Source: Mucilaginibacter sp. (GTDB lineage: Bacteria; Bacteroidota; Bacteroidia; Sphingobacteriales; Sphingobacteriaceae). Taken from it: a stretch of DNA of 64,000 bases. The position numbers and the translations under genes were made by a program. This document shows positions 8,571-17,376 of the stretch, one piece after another. The stretch spans positions 1-64,000 of the forward strand of contig NZ_JAQBOF010000027.1 of NCBI RefSeq assembly GCF_028288185.1, read 5' to 3'. The notes beneath the pieces were generated by a model. That model saw only the letters and a list, made by a program, of their open reading frames with translations. It ran no database searches and was not told the origin of the DNA. The first letter of the stretch is position 1. Each line of letters begins with the position of its first letter.

Positions 8571-9752
8571 ATGAAAGACACAACCACCAAACCGCAACCA
8601 ATATACACTTTAAAAGAACTCACTTTATACTATTTAAAACTCGGCACCTGGGGTTTTGGCGGGCCGGTGGCTTTGGTGGGTTATATGCACCGCGACCTGG
8701 TGGAAGATAAAGGTTGGCTGACCAAGGATGAATATAAAGAGGGATTAGCCTTAGCGCAACTGGCACCAGGGCCATTGGCAGCACAGTTAGGCATTTACAT
8801 TGGCTTTGTACATTACGGGCTATTTGGAGCTACCTTAACAGGGCTGGCTTTTGTACTGCCGTCCTTTATCATGGTGGTTTTATTAGGCATGGCCTACCAG
8901 TTATACGGCGGACTGGCCTGGATGCAAGCGGTGTTTTATGGCGTGGGCGCAGCGGTTATTGGCATTATCGGTATGAGCGCTTACAAACTAACCGTTAAAT
9001 CCATCAGCAAGTTTGAGTGGGCTGCCATGAAAGCCAAATGGTTGCTATGGCTGTTTTATATAATTGGAATTGCCATTACCGTAATTACCCAAAAAGAAGA
9101 AATCTTATTATTCCTGGCTTGTGGTATTATTTATATGCTGATTAAAGCGCCGCCCCAATGGATCAAAAAACCAACCCTAATTCCAGCCGGGATTTTGTTG
9201 AGTGTTGGTTTCTGGAATTATAATGGCAAAATCTTGCAGGAGATCGGTTGGTTCTTTTTAAAAGCAGGTGCATTTGTCTTTGGCAGCGGTTTGGCTATTG
9301 TACCATTCCTGCATGGCGGCGTAGTTAAGGAGTTTGGCTGGCTGAATGAAAAGCAGTTTGTAGACGCGGTTGCGGTAGCGATGATTACGCCGGGGCCGGT
9401 AGTGATTACCGTTGGCTTCATCGGCTACTTAGTGGCGGGTTTTCCTGGCGCTGCTGTCGCTGCAATAGCTACTTTTCTCCCATGTTATTTGTTTACGGTA
9501 GCCTTAGCACCATCCTTTAAAAAGATCGCGAAAAACACCAGTATTAAAGCCTTTGTAGAGGGTATTACCGCCTCGGTGATAGGCGCTTTGGTAGGATCTG
9601 TTATTATTATTGGGTTACGTTCTATAATAGATATTCCTACAGCATTAATTGGTATAGCCGCAGTGCTGGCACTAATTTATGTCAAAAAACTACAAGAACC
9701 TTACGTCATTGGAATTGCCGCTATCATCGGAGCCCTGATAAAAGTTCTATAA
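8571..9752 (+). CDS. chrA: chromate transporter ChrA (two-domain form)
   Basis: Inner-membrane protein of 393 residues in the CHR family, exporting chromate from the cytosol. Two homologous halves are visible. The first has LGTWGFGGPVALVGYMHRDLV and LALAQLAPGPLAAQLGIYIG. The second has LKAGAFVFGSGLAIVPFLHG and DAVAVAMITPGPVVITVGFIG. The paired FGGP/APGP and FGSG/TPGP motifs are the hallmark of long-chain ChrA. About ten hydrophobic segments are present. It is last in the block with the ChrB-AraC and DUF1259 genes. Confidence 0.92.
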   Translation: MKDTTTKPQPIYTLKELTLYYLKLGTWGFGGPVALVGYMHRDLVEDKGWLTKDEYKEGLALAQLAPGPLAAQLGIYIGFVHYGLFGATLTGLAFVLPSFIMVVLLGMAYQLYGGLAWMQAVFYGVGAAVIGIIGMSAYKLTVKSISKFEWAAMKAKWLLWLFYIIGIAITVITQKEEILLFLACGIIYMLIKAPPQWIKKPTLIPAGILLSVGFWNYNGKILQEIGWFFLKAGAFVFGSGLAIVPFLHGGVVKEFGWLNEKQFVDAVAVAMITPGPVVITVGFIGYLVAGFPGAAVAAIATFLPCYLFTVALAPSFKKIAKNTSIKAFVEGITASVIGALVGSVIIIGLRSIIDIPTALIGIAAVLALIYVKKLQEPYVIGIAAIIGALIKVL

Positions 9753-9827
9753 TTCCGAAAAACACCGAAAATAATTTTATTTCCCATTCCTATATATCGA
9801 CTTGATTATCACTAAAATATCTTCAAA

Positions 9828-9837
9828 GTGTTCTAAC
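9828..9837 (+). repeat. third copy of GTGTTCTAAC
   Basis: Same 10-mer as the operator-like repeat at 6490-6499 and, inverted, at 6531-6540. It lies 76 nt after the chrA stop, so the chromate block is bracketed by the word. Confidence 0.55.
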
Positions 9838-9900
9838 TACCGCACAGGTTCCGCATAATCATCAAAAGATACTGCCGTAAGCTTTTATTAAAACAAAAAA

Positions 9901-9936
9901 GGGGCTACTCCAAAATGAGGGCACTGAAAAAGTCCT
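9901..9936. mobile_element. possible remnant of an insertion-sequence end
   Basis: GGGCACTGAAAAAGTCC (9920-9936), preceded by GGGGCTACTCC, has the look of the terminal inverted repeat of IS1182-type elements as I remember them. No transposase lies near, so at most a solo end is left. This is recall, not a search. Confidence 0.25.
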
Positions 9937-10019
9937 TTAAATCCGTTTGTTAGTATCAAACAAAGCTATGATTATATTAAAAAGACGCTTGTATAATAAT
10001 ATCTAATATCTAGCCAAAG

Positions 10020-10042
10020 ACCCGGCTCTCCACCGGGTTTTT
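10020..10042 (+). terminator. rho-independent terminator
   Basis: ACCCGG (10020-10025) pairs with CCGGGT (10033-10038) over a 7-nt loop, followed by TTTTT. It is far from the chrA stop (about 270 nt) but is the only terminator between chrA and the next gene. Confidence 0.7.
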
Positions 10043-10092
10043 GCTTTATAGCCAATTTATATTAAATTTAGAGGCAGATACATTAATCAACA

Positions 10093-11385
10093 ATGCAGCA
10101 AACACAATCACCAAATAAACCTACAAATCATTTTAAAGCAGTTTTTAGCGGCTCGGTTGGTAATTTGGTGGAGTGGTATGATTGGTATATCTATGCTATA
10201 TTCTCGCTTTATTTTGCCGATTCTTTCTTCCCTAAAGAAGACCAGACAGCCCAATTGTTTAATACCGCCGGCATATTTGCCATAGGCTTTTTAATGCGCC
10301 CGGTGGGCGGATGGTTAATGGGGGCCTACTCTGACAGGAAAGGACGTAAAGCGGCGCTTACTCTATCCATATTGCTAATGAGCGGCGGCTCATTAATAAT
10401 CACGATAGTACCGGGATATTCAACGATTGGTATTGCTGCCCCATTAATATTAGTACTGGCGCGTATGATACAAGGTTTAAGCGTAGGCGGCGAATACGGA
10501 ACATCGACAACCTATTTAAGCGAGATAGCCCCTAAAAACAGGAGAGGTTTGTATTCCAGCTTTCAATACGTAACTACTATAATCGGCCAGCTGATAGCGT
10601 TAGGGATTTTAATGTTATTACAGCAATGGTTGCTTACCCCGCAACAACTGGAAAGTTGGGGATGGCGCATTCCATTTGCTATAGGTTCGTTGCTAGCGCT
10701 ATCTGCTGTTTACCTGCGCCGCAACATGGAAGAAACCAAAGCATTTACCAGCGAAAAGCAAACCGTAGAAAACCGTGGTACGTTTAGCGAACTTAAAAAG
10801 TACAAACGCGAATCGTTTATCATTATAGGTTTTACATTAGGACTAACTATTGGTTACTATACCCTTACTACTTATTTGCAAAAGTTTTTAGTTAATACAT
10901 CAGGCTTTAGTAAAAGCGATTCGACATTAATAATGGTGATAGCCTTATTTGCCTTTATGCTGGCGCAACCCCTGGCCGGTATGCTAGGCGATAGAATGTC
11001 GCGTAAAAAAATGATGATTATTGCCGTTGGATTAAGTCTTTTAACCACGGTGCCGGTAATGTTATTGTTAAGTACTATGCATAGCTTTTGGCCGGCAACC
11101 ATGCTTATCATAATTGCGTTAGTTATTCTAAGTCTGAATACCTCTATATCGGGCATTATAAAGGCCGAGCTTTTCCCGGTTAATGTGCGCTCGTTGGGTG
11201 TTGGTTTTCCGTATGCAATAACGGTGGCCATATTTGGGGGCACTGCCGAGCCTATTGCCCTGGGATTTAAAAAATGGGGTTATGCCAATGGGTTCTATTG
11301 GTATTTAACTATTTGTATAGCCGTATCGTTTATAAGCATATTTTTTATGCCCGATACCACTAATCATTCAAAATTGGACGAATAA
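10093..11385 (+). CDS. MFS transporter, metabolite:H+ symporter (KgtP/ProP-like) family
   Basis: A 430-residue, 12-segment inner-membrane transporter. GNLVEWYDWYIYA and RPVGGWLMGAYSDRKGRK (the MFS loop 2-3 motif) place it in the metabolite:H+ symporter group, whose members import alpha-ketoglutarate, proline/betaine or related acids. GLSVGGEYGTSTTYLSEIAP and the C-half GDRMSRKKM repeat also fit. Substrate cannot be read from the sequence. It stands alone, 58 nt before the UMF1-type gene, and could be cotranscribed with it. Confidence 0.88.
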   Translation: MQQTQSPNKPTNHFKAVFSGSVGNLVEWYDWYIYAIFSLYFADSFFPKEDQTAQLFNTAGIFAIGFLMRPVGGWLMGAYSDRKGRKAALTLSILLMSGGSLIITIVPGYSTIGIAAPLILVLARMIQGLSVGGEYGTSTTYLSEIAPKNRRGLYSSFQYVTTIIGQLIALGILMLLQQWLLTPQQLESWGWRIPFAIGSLLALSAVYLRRNMEETKAFTSEKQTVENRGTFSELKKYKRESFIIIGFTLGLTIGYYTLTTYLQKFLVNTSGFSKSDSTLIMVIALFAFMLAQPLAGMLGDRMSRKKMMIIAVGLSLLTTVPVMLLLSTMHSFWPATMLIIIALVILSLNTSISGIIKAELFPVNVRSLGVGFPYAITVAIFGGTAEPIALGFKKWGYANGFYWYLTICIAVSFISIFFMPDTTNHSKLDE

Positions 11386-11443
11386 ATATAACACTTTTAC
11401 CTTTTTTGTATTGGCTAAAAATTATATACTTTTAGCCATCACA

Positions 11444-12778
11444 ATGGAAGAGAAAAACAACAAAAAAACCATTTGGGCATGGTGCATGTTCGATTGGGCC
11501 AACCAATCCTATAATATGGTGATCACGTCCACCATTTTCCCCGCTTATTATGTAGGTATTACAGCTAACACCAGGTATGGTAAAAACATGGTCAGCTTTT
11601 TTGGCCATAAGTTTGTAAATACAGTATTACAAAATTACATTTTAGCTGTATCATACCTGCTTATCGTACTTTTATTGCCGATATTGACTTCTATAGCCGA
11701 TTATCGTGGCGCTAAAAAATTGTACCTGCAATTGTTTACGTGGGTAGGCGCTTTAGCATGTGCGGGTTTGTTCTTTTTGAAAGAAGGTGGGCCAATAGAG
11801 TTTGGAATGATATGCTTTGGTTTAGCTACCATAGGTTACTGCGGCGGGTTTGTTTTCTACAACTCATACCTGCCGCAAATAGCTACACTAGACAAGCAGA
11901 ATGATGTGAGCGCCAAAGGTTTTATCTATGGATTTGCCGGCAGTATTGTGGTACAATTGGTTTGTTTGGTCGGGGTACTATTTCACGATTCATTTGGTAT
12001 CACCGAAGATATGGGTGCACGGATTTCGTTTATCATTGTTTTTTTATGGTGGATAGGTTTTGCTATAATCCCATTCAAAATATTGCCCAAAGGCCAACCT
12101 AATGCCGGATCTCATAAATTCAATGTATTTACAGGAGGGTTTAAAGAGCTGGCTAAGGTGTTCGGGAAAATCAAAAATATGCCTTTGGTGAAACGGTTTC
12201 TGCCTGCATTTTTCTTTTACTCGGTAGGCGTGCAGACTATTATGCTTGTTGCTGCCGAATTTGCGGCAAAAGAATTACACATGAAGGACGATGATTTGAT
12301 TACTATTATCCTGATTATACAAGTAGTAGCTATAATAGGAGCATGGCTTACTTCCTTAGCATCAAACAAATATGGTAATACAAAATCGCTGATAGTCCTG
12401 GTAGTTTTTTGGACTTTTACCTGTTTGAGTGTCTACTATATATCTAACCAAAACCAGTTTTATGTAGCTGCATTTGCAGTTGGGATAGTAATGGGTGGCG
12501 TGCAATCGTTGTCGCGTTCAACATACGCCAAATTGTTACCACAAAATATTCCGGACACAGCATCTTATTTTAGCTTTTATGATGCCACCGAAAAACTTTC
12601 TATTGTTGTGGGCCTTGCAGTTTTTGCTTTAGTAGAAGATTATACCCATGAAATGCGCGATTCGGCATTAGCATTGGATTGCTTCTTTGTGGTTGGATTG
12701 GTCTTATTAATAGCCCTATTTGCAGCTGAAAAGAAAGCTAAGAACGTACCGACAACACTGCAAGCAGAGATAGGATAA
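11444..12778 (+). CDS. UMF1/Atg22-like MFS transporter (copy 1)
   Basis: A 444-residue MFS protein of the UMF1 family (vacuole-effluxer Atg22-like in eukaryotes). Typical start KKTIWAWCMFDWANQSYNMVITSTIFPAYYVGIT, split here as KKTIWAWCMFDWANQ plus TSTIFPAYYV, and GGVQSLSRSTYAKLLPQ plus DTASYFSFYDATEKLSI in the second half. About 11-12 hydrophobic segments. Bacterial substrates are not known. ATG 11444 is chosen because it gives the same N-terminus (EEKNNKKTI) as the next paralogue; TTG 11411 would add an unsupported hydrophobic extension. Confidence 0.85.
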   Translation: MEEKNNKKTIWAWCMFDWANQSYNMVITSTIFPAYYVGITANTRYGKNMVSFFGHKFVNTVLQNYILAVSYLLIVLLLPILTSIADYRGAKKLYLQLFTWVGALACAGLFFLKEGGPIEFGMICFGLATIGYCGGFVFYNSYLPQIATLDKQNDVSAKGFIYGFAGSIVVQLVCLVGVLFHDSFGITEDMGARISFIIVFLWWIGFAIIPFKILPKGQPNAGSHKFNVFTGGFKELAKVFGKIKNMPLVKRFLPAFFFYSVGVQTIMLVAAEFAAKELHMKDDDLITIILIIQVVAIIGAWLTSLASNKYGNTKSLIVLVVFWTFTCLSVYYISNQNQFYVAAFAVGIVMGGVQSLSRSTYAKLLPQNIPDTASYFSFYDATEKLSIVVGLAVFALVEDYTHEMRDSALALDCFFVVGLVLLIALFAAEKKAKNVPTTLQAEIG

Positions 12779-12787
12779 CGATAATAG

Positions 12788-12816
12788 ATTTGACAACTTT
12801 TAAAAAGTTGTCAAAT
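12788..12816. terminator. hairpin between the two UMF1 genes
   Basis: ATTTGACAACTTT (12788-12800) is exactly inverted at 12804-12816 with a 3-nt loop, followed by TT and A-rich sequence. It is bidirectional in form and placed 9 nt after the first UMF1 stop, so it probably ends or weakens that transcript. Confidence 0.6.
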
Positions 12817-12861
12817 TTAAAACGCCGAACAAGCATTCACTCAATCATTAATTCATTCATT

Positions 12862-14166
12862 GTGGAGAAGAACAACAAAAAAACCATCCGCGCCTGGGCC
12901 ATGTTTGATTGGGCCAATTCGGCTTATAATTTGGTTATTACATCAACCATCTTTCCGGCCTATTATGTGGCTATAACGGCTAATAAAGCTAATGGGGATA
13001 GAGTGATGTTCTTCGGTAAGAGCTTTGTAAACACGGCTTTATCAGACTATGCTTTGGCGGTATCTTACTTAGTTGTGGCGCTGTTATTACCGATCTTGAC
13101 TTCGATAGCCGACTACCAGGGCAACAAAAAGATATTCATGAAATGCTTTACCTGGCTGGGCGCGCTCTCCTGCTGTTGCCTGTTCTTTTTTAAGCTAAGT
13201 AGTTTGGAATTTGGCATCATTTGTTTTGGCCTTGCGGCGATAGGTTATACCGGCGGGTTTGTGTTTTACAATTCTTATCTCCCCGAAATTGCCACGTTGG
13301 ATATGCAGGATAAAGTAAGCGCCAAAGGTTTTACGTATGGCTATATTGGTAGTGTTATATTACAGGTAATTTGTTTTGTATTTGTGCTTTTTCCAAAGGT
13401 GTTTGGGTTAACGGCTGGTAGTTCGGCACAATTATCGTTTTTACTGGTAGGAGTGTGGTGGATAGGTTTTGCCTATATACCGTTTACCATATTGCCTAAA
13501 GGCAGTCCTAATGCGCAAACACATCAGCATAACCTAATTAAAGGCGGTTTTATTGAATTAGGGAATGTTTGGCACCAGGTTAAAAAAATGCCTTTGTTAA
13601 AACGCTATTTACCCGCGTTCTTTTTCTACTCGATGGGGGTACAAACCATTATGTTGGTAGCTGCCAGCTTTGGCGCTAAAATATTGCATTTACCTACCGC
13701 TAATTTAATAACGGTAGTGTTGATTATACAGTTGGTTGCCATAGTCGGTGCAAACTTAATGTCTAAACTATCAGAGACGTATGGCAATGTATTAGTATTG
13801 GCGTTTGTAGTTGTAGTTTGGATATTGGCTTGTGTAGGCGCGTATTTTACAACAACAGCGTTCCAGTTTTATATTTTGGCAGGTGTTGTAGGGATGATAA
13901 TGGGAGGAATCCAATCACTTTCACGATCAACCTATTCCAAATATTTACCGCAGGATATTCCCGATACAGCATCTTTCTTTAGTTTTTACGATGTTACAGA
14001 GAAGCTGGCCATAGTTGGCGGTATGTTTAGTTTTGGTTTTATTGAAGAGTTAACGGGCAATATGCGTAATTCGGCTTTAATGCTTTGCATTTTCTTTTTT
14101 ATTGGTTTGGTTTTATTAATCTCCTTACATAATGAAGAAAAGCGGCTAAAAACCAATAATCGTTAA
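12862..14166 (+). CDS. UMF1/Atg22-like MFS transporter (copy 2)
   Basis: A 434-residue paralogue of the preceding gene, clearly a tandem duplication: KKTIRAWAMFDWANSAYNL, GGFVFYNSYLPEIATLD, GGIQSLSRSTYSKYLPQ and DTASFFSFYDVTEKLAI align position by position. GTG 12862 is the likely start because VEKNNKKTI matches MEEKNNKKTI of copy 1; an upstream ATG would place the terminator hairpin inside the gene. Substrate unknown. Divergence in transmembrane segments suggests an old duplication with possible substrate split. Confidence 0.85.
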   Translation: MEKNNKKTIRAWAMFDWANSAYNLVITSTIFPAYYVAITANKANGDRVMFFGKSFVNTALSDYALAVSYLVVALLLPILTSIADYQGNKKIFMKCFTWLGALSCCCLFFFKLSSLEFGIICFGLAAIGYTGGFVFYNSYLPEIATLDMQDKVSAKGFTYGYIGSVILQVICFVFVLFPKVFGLTAGSSAQLSFLLVGVWWIGFAYIPFTILPKGSPNAQTHQHNLIKGGFIELGNVWHQVKKMPLLKRYLPAFFFYSMGVQTIMLVAASFGAKILHLPTANLITVVLIIQLVAIVGANLMSKLSETYGNVLVLAFVVVVWILACVGAYFTTTAFQFYILAGVVGMIMGGIQSLSRSTYSKYLPQDIPDTASFFSFYDVTEKLAIVGGMFSFGFIEELTGNMRNSALMLCIFFFIGLVLLISLHNEEKRLKTNNR

Positions 14167-14222
14167 TTAAAAGCTAAACATAGTTATATAAAACTCATTA
14201 CTTTTTCTGAAATTAGCGCCCA

Positions 14223-14951
14223 ATGAAGACCGAACTATTTATACCTTGCTTTATAGACCAGCTATACCCCGAAACAGCTTTTAATACCGTTAAACTTTTA
14301 GAGAAAGCAGGCTGTACGGTAACATATAACCCGGAGCAAACGTGCTGCGGCCAACCCGCTTTTAATGCCGGTTTTTGGGATGACGCTAAAGAAGTAGGTA
14401 GTAAATTTTTGAATGGATTTTCGGAAGATAGTGTTATTGTAGCGCCATCTGCATCATGCACAGGCATGGTAAAAAACTATTATAACGACCTGTTTACCAA
14501 CACAGTAATACATAACAAGTGCAGAACTATTCAAGGTAATATCTACGAACTTTCAGACTTTTTGGTAAACATATTACAGTTTGATTATTTCGGCGCCGAG
14601 CTGGAAGGCCGTGCAGTTTACCATGATAGCTGCGCCGCTTTACGCGAATGCCATATTAAAGCAGAGCCACGTCAATTACTTTCGAAAGTAATTGGGTTGG
14701 AGCTGGTTGATCTGCCGCAAGGCGATACCTGCTGTGGTTTCGGCGGTACATTCGCGGTTAAGTTTGATGCCATATCAAGCGCCATGGCGCAACAAAAAGT
14801 CGATAACGCGCTATCAGTAGGTGCCGAATATATTATCTCTACCGATGCATCATGCTTATTACACCTGCAAGGCTATATCGAAAAAAACAACCTGCCCATT
14901 AAATGTATGCACTTAGCTGATGTGCTGGCGCATGGTTGGGGTAACGTTTAA
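14223..14951 (+). CDS. lutA: (Fe-S)-binding protein, LutA/YkgE-like (two CCG domains)
   Basis: A 242-residue cytosolic protein with two cysteine-rich CCG modules: FIPCFIDQLYP and EQTCCGQPAFNAG in the first, YHDSCAALRE and GDTCCGFGGTFAVKF in the second. LutA acts with LutB and LutC in iron-sulfur-dependent L-lactate oxidation. No lutB or lutC lies next to it here, so it acts with genes elsewhere or in another electron-transfer role. Single-gene unit. Confidence 0.85.
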   Translation: MKTELFIPCFIDQLYPETAFNTVKLLEKAGCTVTYNPEQTCCGQPAFNAGFWDDAKEVGSKFLNGFSEDSVIVAPSASCTGMVKNYYNDLFTNTVIHNKCRTIQGNIYELSDFLVNILQFDYFGAELEGRAVYHDSCAALRECHIKAEPRQLLSKVIGLELVDLPQGDTCCGFGGTFAVKFDAISSAMAQQKVDNALSVGAEYIISTDASCLLHLQGYIEKNNLPIKCMHLADVLAHGWGNV

Positions 14952-15050
14952 AATTCAACCTCGATTTATTTTTAATTCCCTTAAACTTCGCTTGGCGTCA
15001 GTTGTCAAAAAAACAATTGAACTAACATCTTTTACCTAAAATCATCACTT

Positions 15051-15632
15051 ATGAAAAACCTGATTGTATTAGTATTTATACTGATCACCAAAATCACATT
15101 TGCCCAGCAAAAAGATACCGTGGGCCTAAACGTACCTTTTACTAATGGCGAGGTTGCATATCAAAAAGTTTTTAATGCCCCCAATAAATCAGACGCCCTG
15201 CTTTTTAGTAATGCCCAGTTATGGTTTGTTAAGCATTATAGAAATCTTAATGCTATCCAAATTCAGGACGATGTTGTCGGTAGGGTGCTCGGAAACGGGG
15301 TGGAATTACTGACATTTAAAGGAATGTTGGGGATAGACGGCACCTATGATGTGGATATGGCTATCCAAATAGATTGTAAAAACGGCAGATATCGCGCACG
15401 CGTATTTAATATCGTTATTGAAACAGAAGACGCTAATAAGATTAAGAATTTTACCTATGCAGAACAGTTAATGAACAATCTGTTAGGTATCCACATGCCT
15501 GTTACAGCAGCTAACAATAGTAATCTCTTTAACAAAAACCAATCTAAGAGGGCGCTTCAAAGTTTAAATGTTTTGGTTGATAATGTCATGGGATCCATCA
15601 ATCAAACCATGAATGATAGAGATGATTTTTAA
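15051..15632 (+). CDS. DUF4468 exported protein (intact copy)
   Basis: A 193-residue protein with a clear signal peptide (NLIVLVFILITKITFAQQ), then the DUF4468 TBP-like fold. The core is VPFTNGEVAYQKVFNAP near residue 28 and the tail has SKRALQSLNVLVDNVM. The function of DUF4468 is unknown; it is common in Bacteroidota as a periplasmic or surface protein. It is the upstream member of a tandem pair, and its paralogue starts 160 nt downstream. Confidence 0.75.
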   Translation: MKNLIVLVFILITKITFAQQKDTVGLNVPFTNGEVAYQKVFNAPNKSDALLFSNAQLWFVKHYRNLNAIQIQDDVVGRVLGNGVELLTFKGMLGIDGTYDVDMAIQIDCKNGRYRARVFNIVIETEDANKIKNFTYAEQLMNNLLGIHMPVTAANNSNLFNKNQSKRALQSLNVLVDNVMGSINQTMNDRDDF

Positions 15633-15791
15633 AAGCAATGCTGATGCAAGGTTCTCTTCGAGAGATCCTGTTGAGATATTAATAACCAACCTGATAATTG
15701 TTTTTTTTTATGTAAATTTCGTTACTTTAACCAGGTAAAAAATTGAGTTTCAGAACGACAACGATATTATAATATTATCAATTATTCCATC

Positions 15792-16364
15792 ATGAGAAAG
15801 CTAATTATACTGGTATTTATTGTGATCGCCAAAATCACATTCGCTCAAAACAAAGACACCGTAGGGCTACAAATGCCTTTTGCTAATGGCGAGATTGCTT
15901 ATCAAAAAACCTTTAAAGCGCCCGGTAAATCAATAACCTCACTCTTTAACAATTCGCGATCATGGTTTGAAAAGCGATACAATGACCTTGACAGTGTAAA
16001 AATTCAGGATAGTGCTAACGGGCGCATAGTTGGAACGGGCTGGGAAGTATTGTCTTTTAAAGGCCCCCTGGGTATGGACGTTCCAAGCAGAACCGGGATG
16101 ATAATTGAAATAAATTAAAAAAATGATAGTTACAGCGTTCATATATCCAGGATTGTTTTAGGGTACCAGGAAGATCCGGAAAAACCACGCACCTATTTTA
16201 CTGCCGAGGACTTAATGAACCACGTGCTGGGAAAGAAATACCCTAAAGGAACAATTGATCCGGTTCCGTTTAATAAAACACGCTCTAAGAAGGCACTTCA
16301 AAGTTTAAATGCATTAACGGCTGCTATGATGGCTTCTATCAATCAAACCATGAATAGTAACTAA
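15792..16364 (+). pseudogene. DUF4468 paralogue interrupted by an in-frame TAA
   Basis: The signal peptide and first 108 codons (RKLIILVFIVIAKITFAQN, MPFANGEIAYQKTFKAP) match the intact copy at 15051. A TAA at 16116-16118 then stops translation. The same frame stays open afterwards to TAA 16362-16364 and continues the alignment (KNDSYSVHISRIVLGYQ, then SKKALQSLN and MASINQTMN as in the intact gene). Without the stop the protein would be 190 residues, against 193 for the paralogue. So this is a single nonsense change, not a frameshift. It may be recent decay, a sequencing error, or a readthrough site; there is no rare feature that favours readthrough. Confidence 0.75.
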
Positions 16365-16547
16365 CTTCTCCATCCTCTCAGGGGCTTCCAAAGGAGACCT
16401 ATGAAAAAAAATATTATAATTTAGTGCGTAAATCGTAGAGATCGACCGAAAAAAGAGGGAGAAATACAATGCGCAAATAATAATGTATAGATCACTATCT
16501 TTAGACCAAAGGAGCCTTTAACTGATCACAAAAGCGAATACCGACAA

Positions 16548-17372
16548 ATGAATGATCTATCCGAAAAACCAAAACCTCTCCGTCCATTGGCGGGGGCTGG
16601 AGGGCTAAAGGCTTTTCTTGATTCAAAGGTGCTTCAATACAACCAACCTGGTTTCATTACTAACGACCCAATCTGCATCCCACATCTGTTCACTAAAAAA
16701 CAGGATATCGAGATAATGGGCTTTTGGGCGGCAACACTTGCCTGGGGGCAGCGGGTAACCATCATCAATAAATGCAAGGAGCTTATCGCTTTAATGGACG
16801 GCGCGCCTTATGATTTTATTATCAATCATGAAGAGATTGATCTGAAAAGGTTATTGCATTTTAAACACCGCACCTTTAACGATATTGATACGCTGTATTT
16901 TATAGCTTTCTTTAGATGGCATTATGAGAATAATCAATCTTTAGAATCAGCGTTCATACCCCCCGGCCCCCTGAAGGGGGAGGAAGATGAGCCGATTGAA
17001 AAGTATCTTAATCATTTCAGAAACTACTTCTTTTCATTGCCCGATTTTCCTCATCGTACCAAAAAACACGTGTCCTCGCCATCACAAAAATCAACCTGTA
17101 AGCGCTTAAATATGTTTTTACGCTGGATGGTACGCAAGGATAATTGTGGGGTAGACTTTGGTATCTGGAATCATATTAAACCATCAGAACTCATTATGCC
17201 CTGCGACCTGCACGTTGATCGTGTGGCCCGTAAGCTCAACCTCATCACCCGCAAACAAACCGACTGGCAAACCGCCATCGAACTTACCCAACGCCTGTGC
17301 GAGTTTGATCTTAATGATCCTGTTAAATATGATTTTGCCTTGTTTGCATTGGGGATAGAAGAAAAGTTTTAA
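16548..17372 (+). CDS. TIGR02757 (DUF2400) family protein
   Basis: A 274-residue protein with family motifs LKAFLDSKVLQYNQPGFI, FTKKQDIEIMGFWAATLAWGQR (quoted in part), MFLRWMVRKD and DLHVDRVARKLNL. The family is conserved in Bacteroidota, has an all-helical fold with distant resemblance to HhH glycosylases, and no proven activity. Two segments look derived from GC-rich intergenic repeats. The first is the N-terminal KPLRPLAGAGG before the usual family start. The second is IPPGPLKGE near residue 140, encoded across the palindrome at 16967-16980. The downstream DUF5655 gene starts 4 nt after the stop, so the pair is an operon. Confidence 0.8.
   Translation: MNDLSEKPKPLRPLAGAGGLKAFLDSKVLQYNQPGFITNDPICIPHLFTKKQDIEIMGFWAATLAWGQRVTIINKCKELIALMDGAPYDFIINHEEIDLKRLLHFKHRTFNDIDTLYFIAFFRWHYENNQSLESAFIPPGPLKGEEDEPIEKYLNHFRNYFFSLPDFPHRTKKHVSSPSQKSTCKRLNMFLRWMVRKDNCGVDFGIWNHIKPSELIMPCDLHVDRVARKLNLITRKQTDWQTAIELTQRLCEFDLNDPVKYDFALFALGIEEKF
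16967..16980. repeat. GC-rich palindrome inside the TIGR02757 gene
   Basis: CCCCC (16967-16971) TGAA GGGGG (16976-16980), preceded by CCCCCCGG. The word is far richer in GC than its surroundings and is translated as PPGPLKGE. It resembles palindromic intergenic repeats of this group that have inserted in frame. Confidence 0.65.
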
Positions 17373-17376
17373 CACG

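Larger units (their letters stand above)
9753..10092. other. intergenic region with repeat, possible IS end and terminator
   Basis: This 340-nt stretch has no gene. It holds the GTGTTCTAAC copy (9828-9837), a GC-richer block at 9901-9936 that resembles an insertion-sequence end, and a terminator hairpin at 10020-10042. The rest is AT-rich and should include the promoter of the following MFS gene. Confidence 0.5.

Noticed and set aside
16119..16364. Frameshift as the cause of the broken DUF4468 copy
   Set aside because: The downstream part is in the same frame as the upstream part, so it is a nonsense codon.
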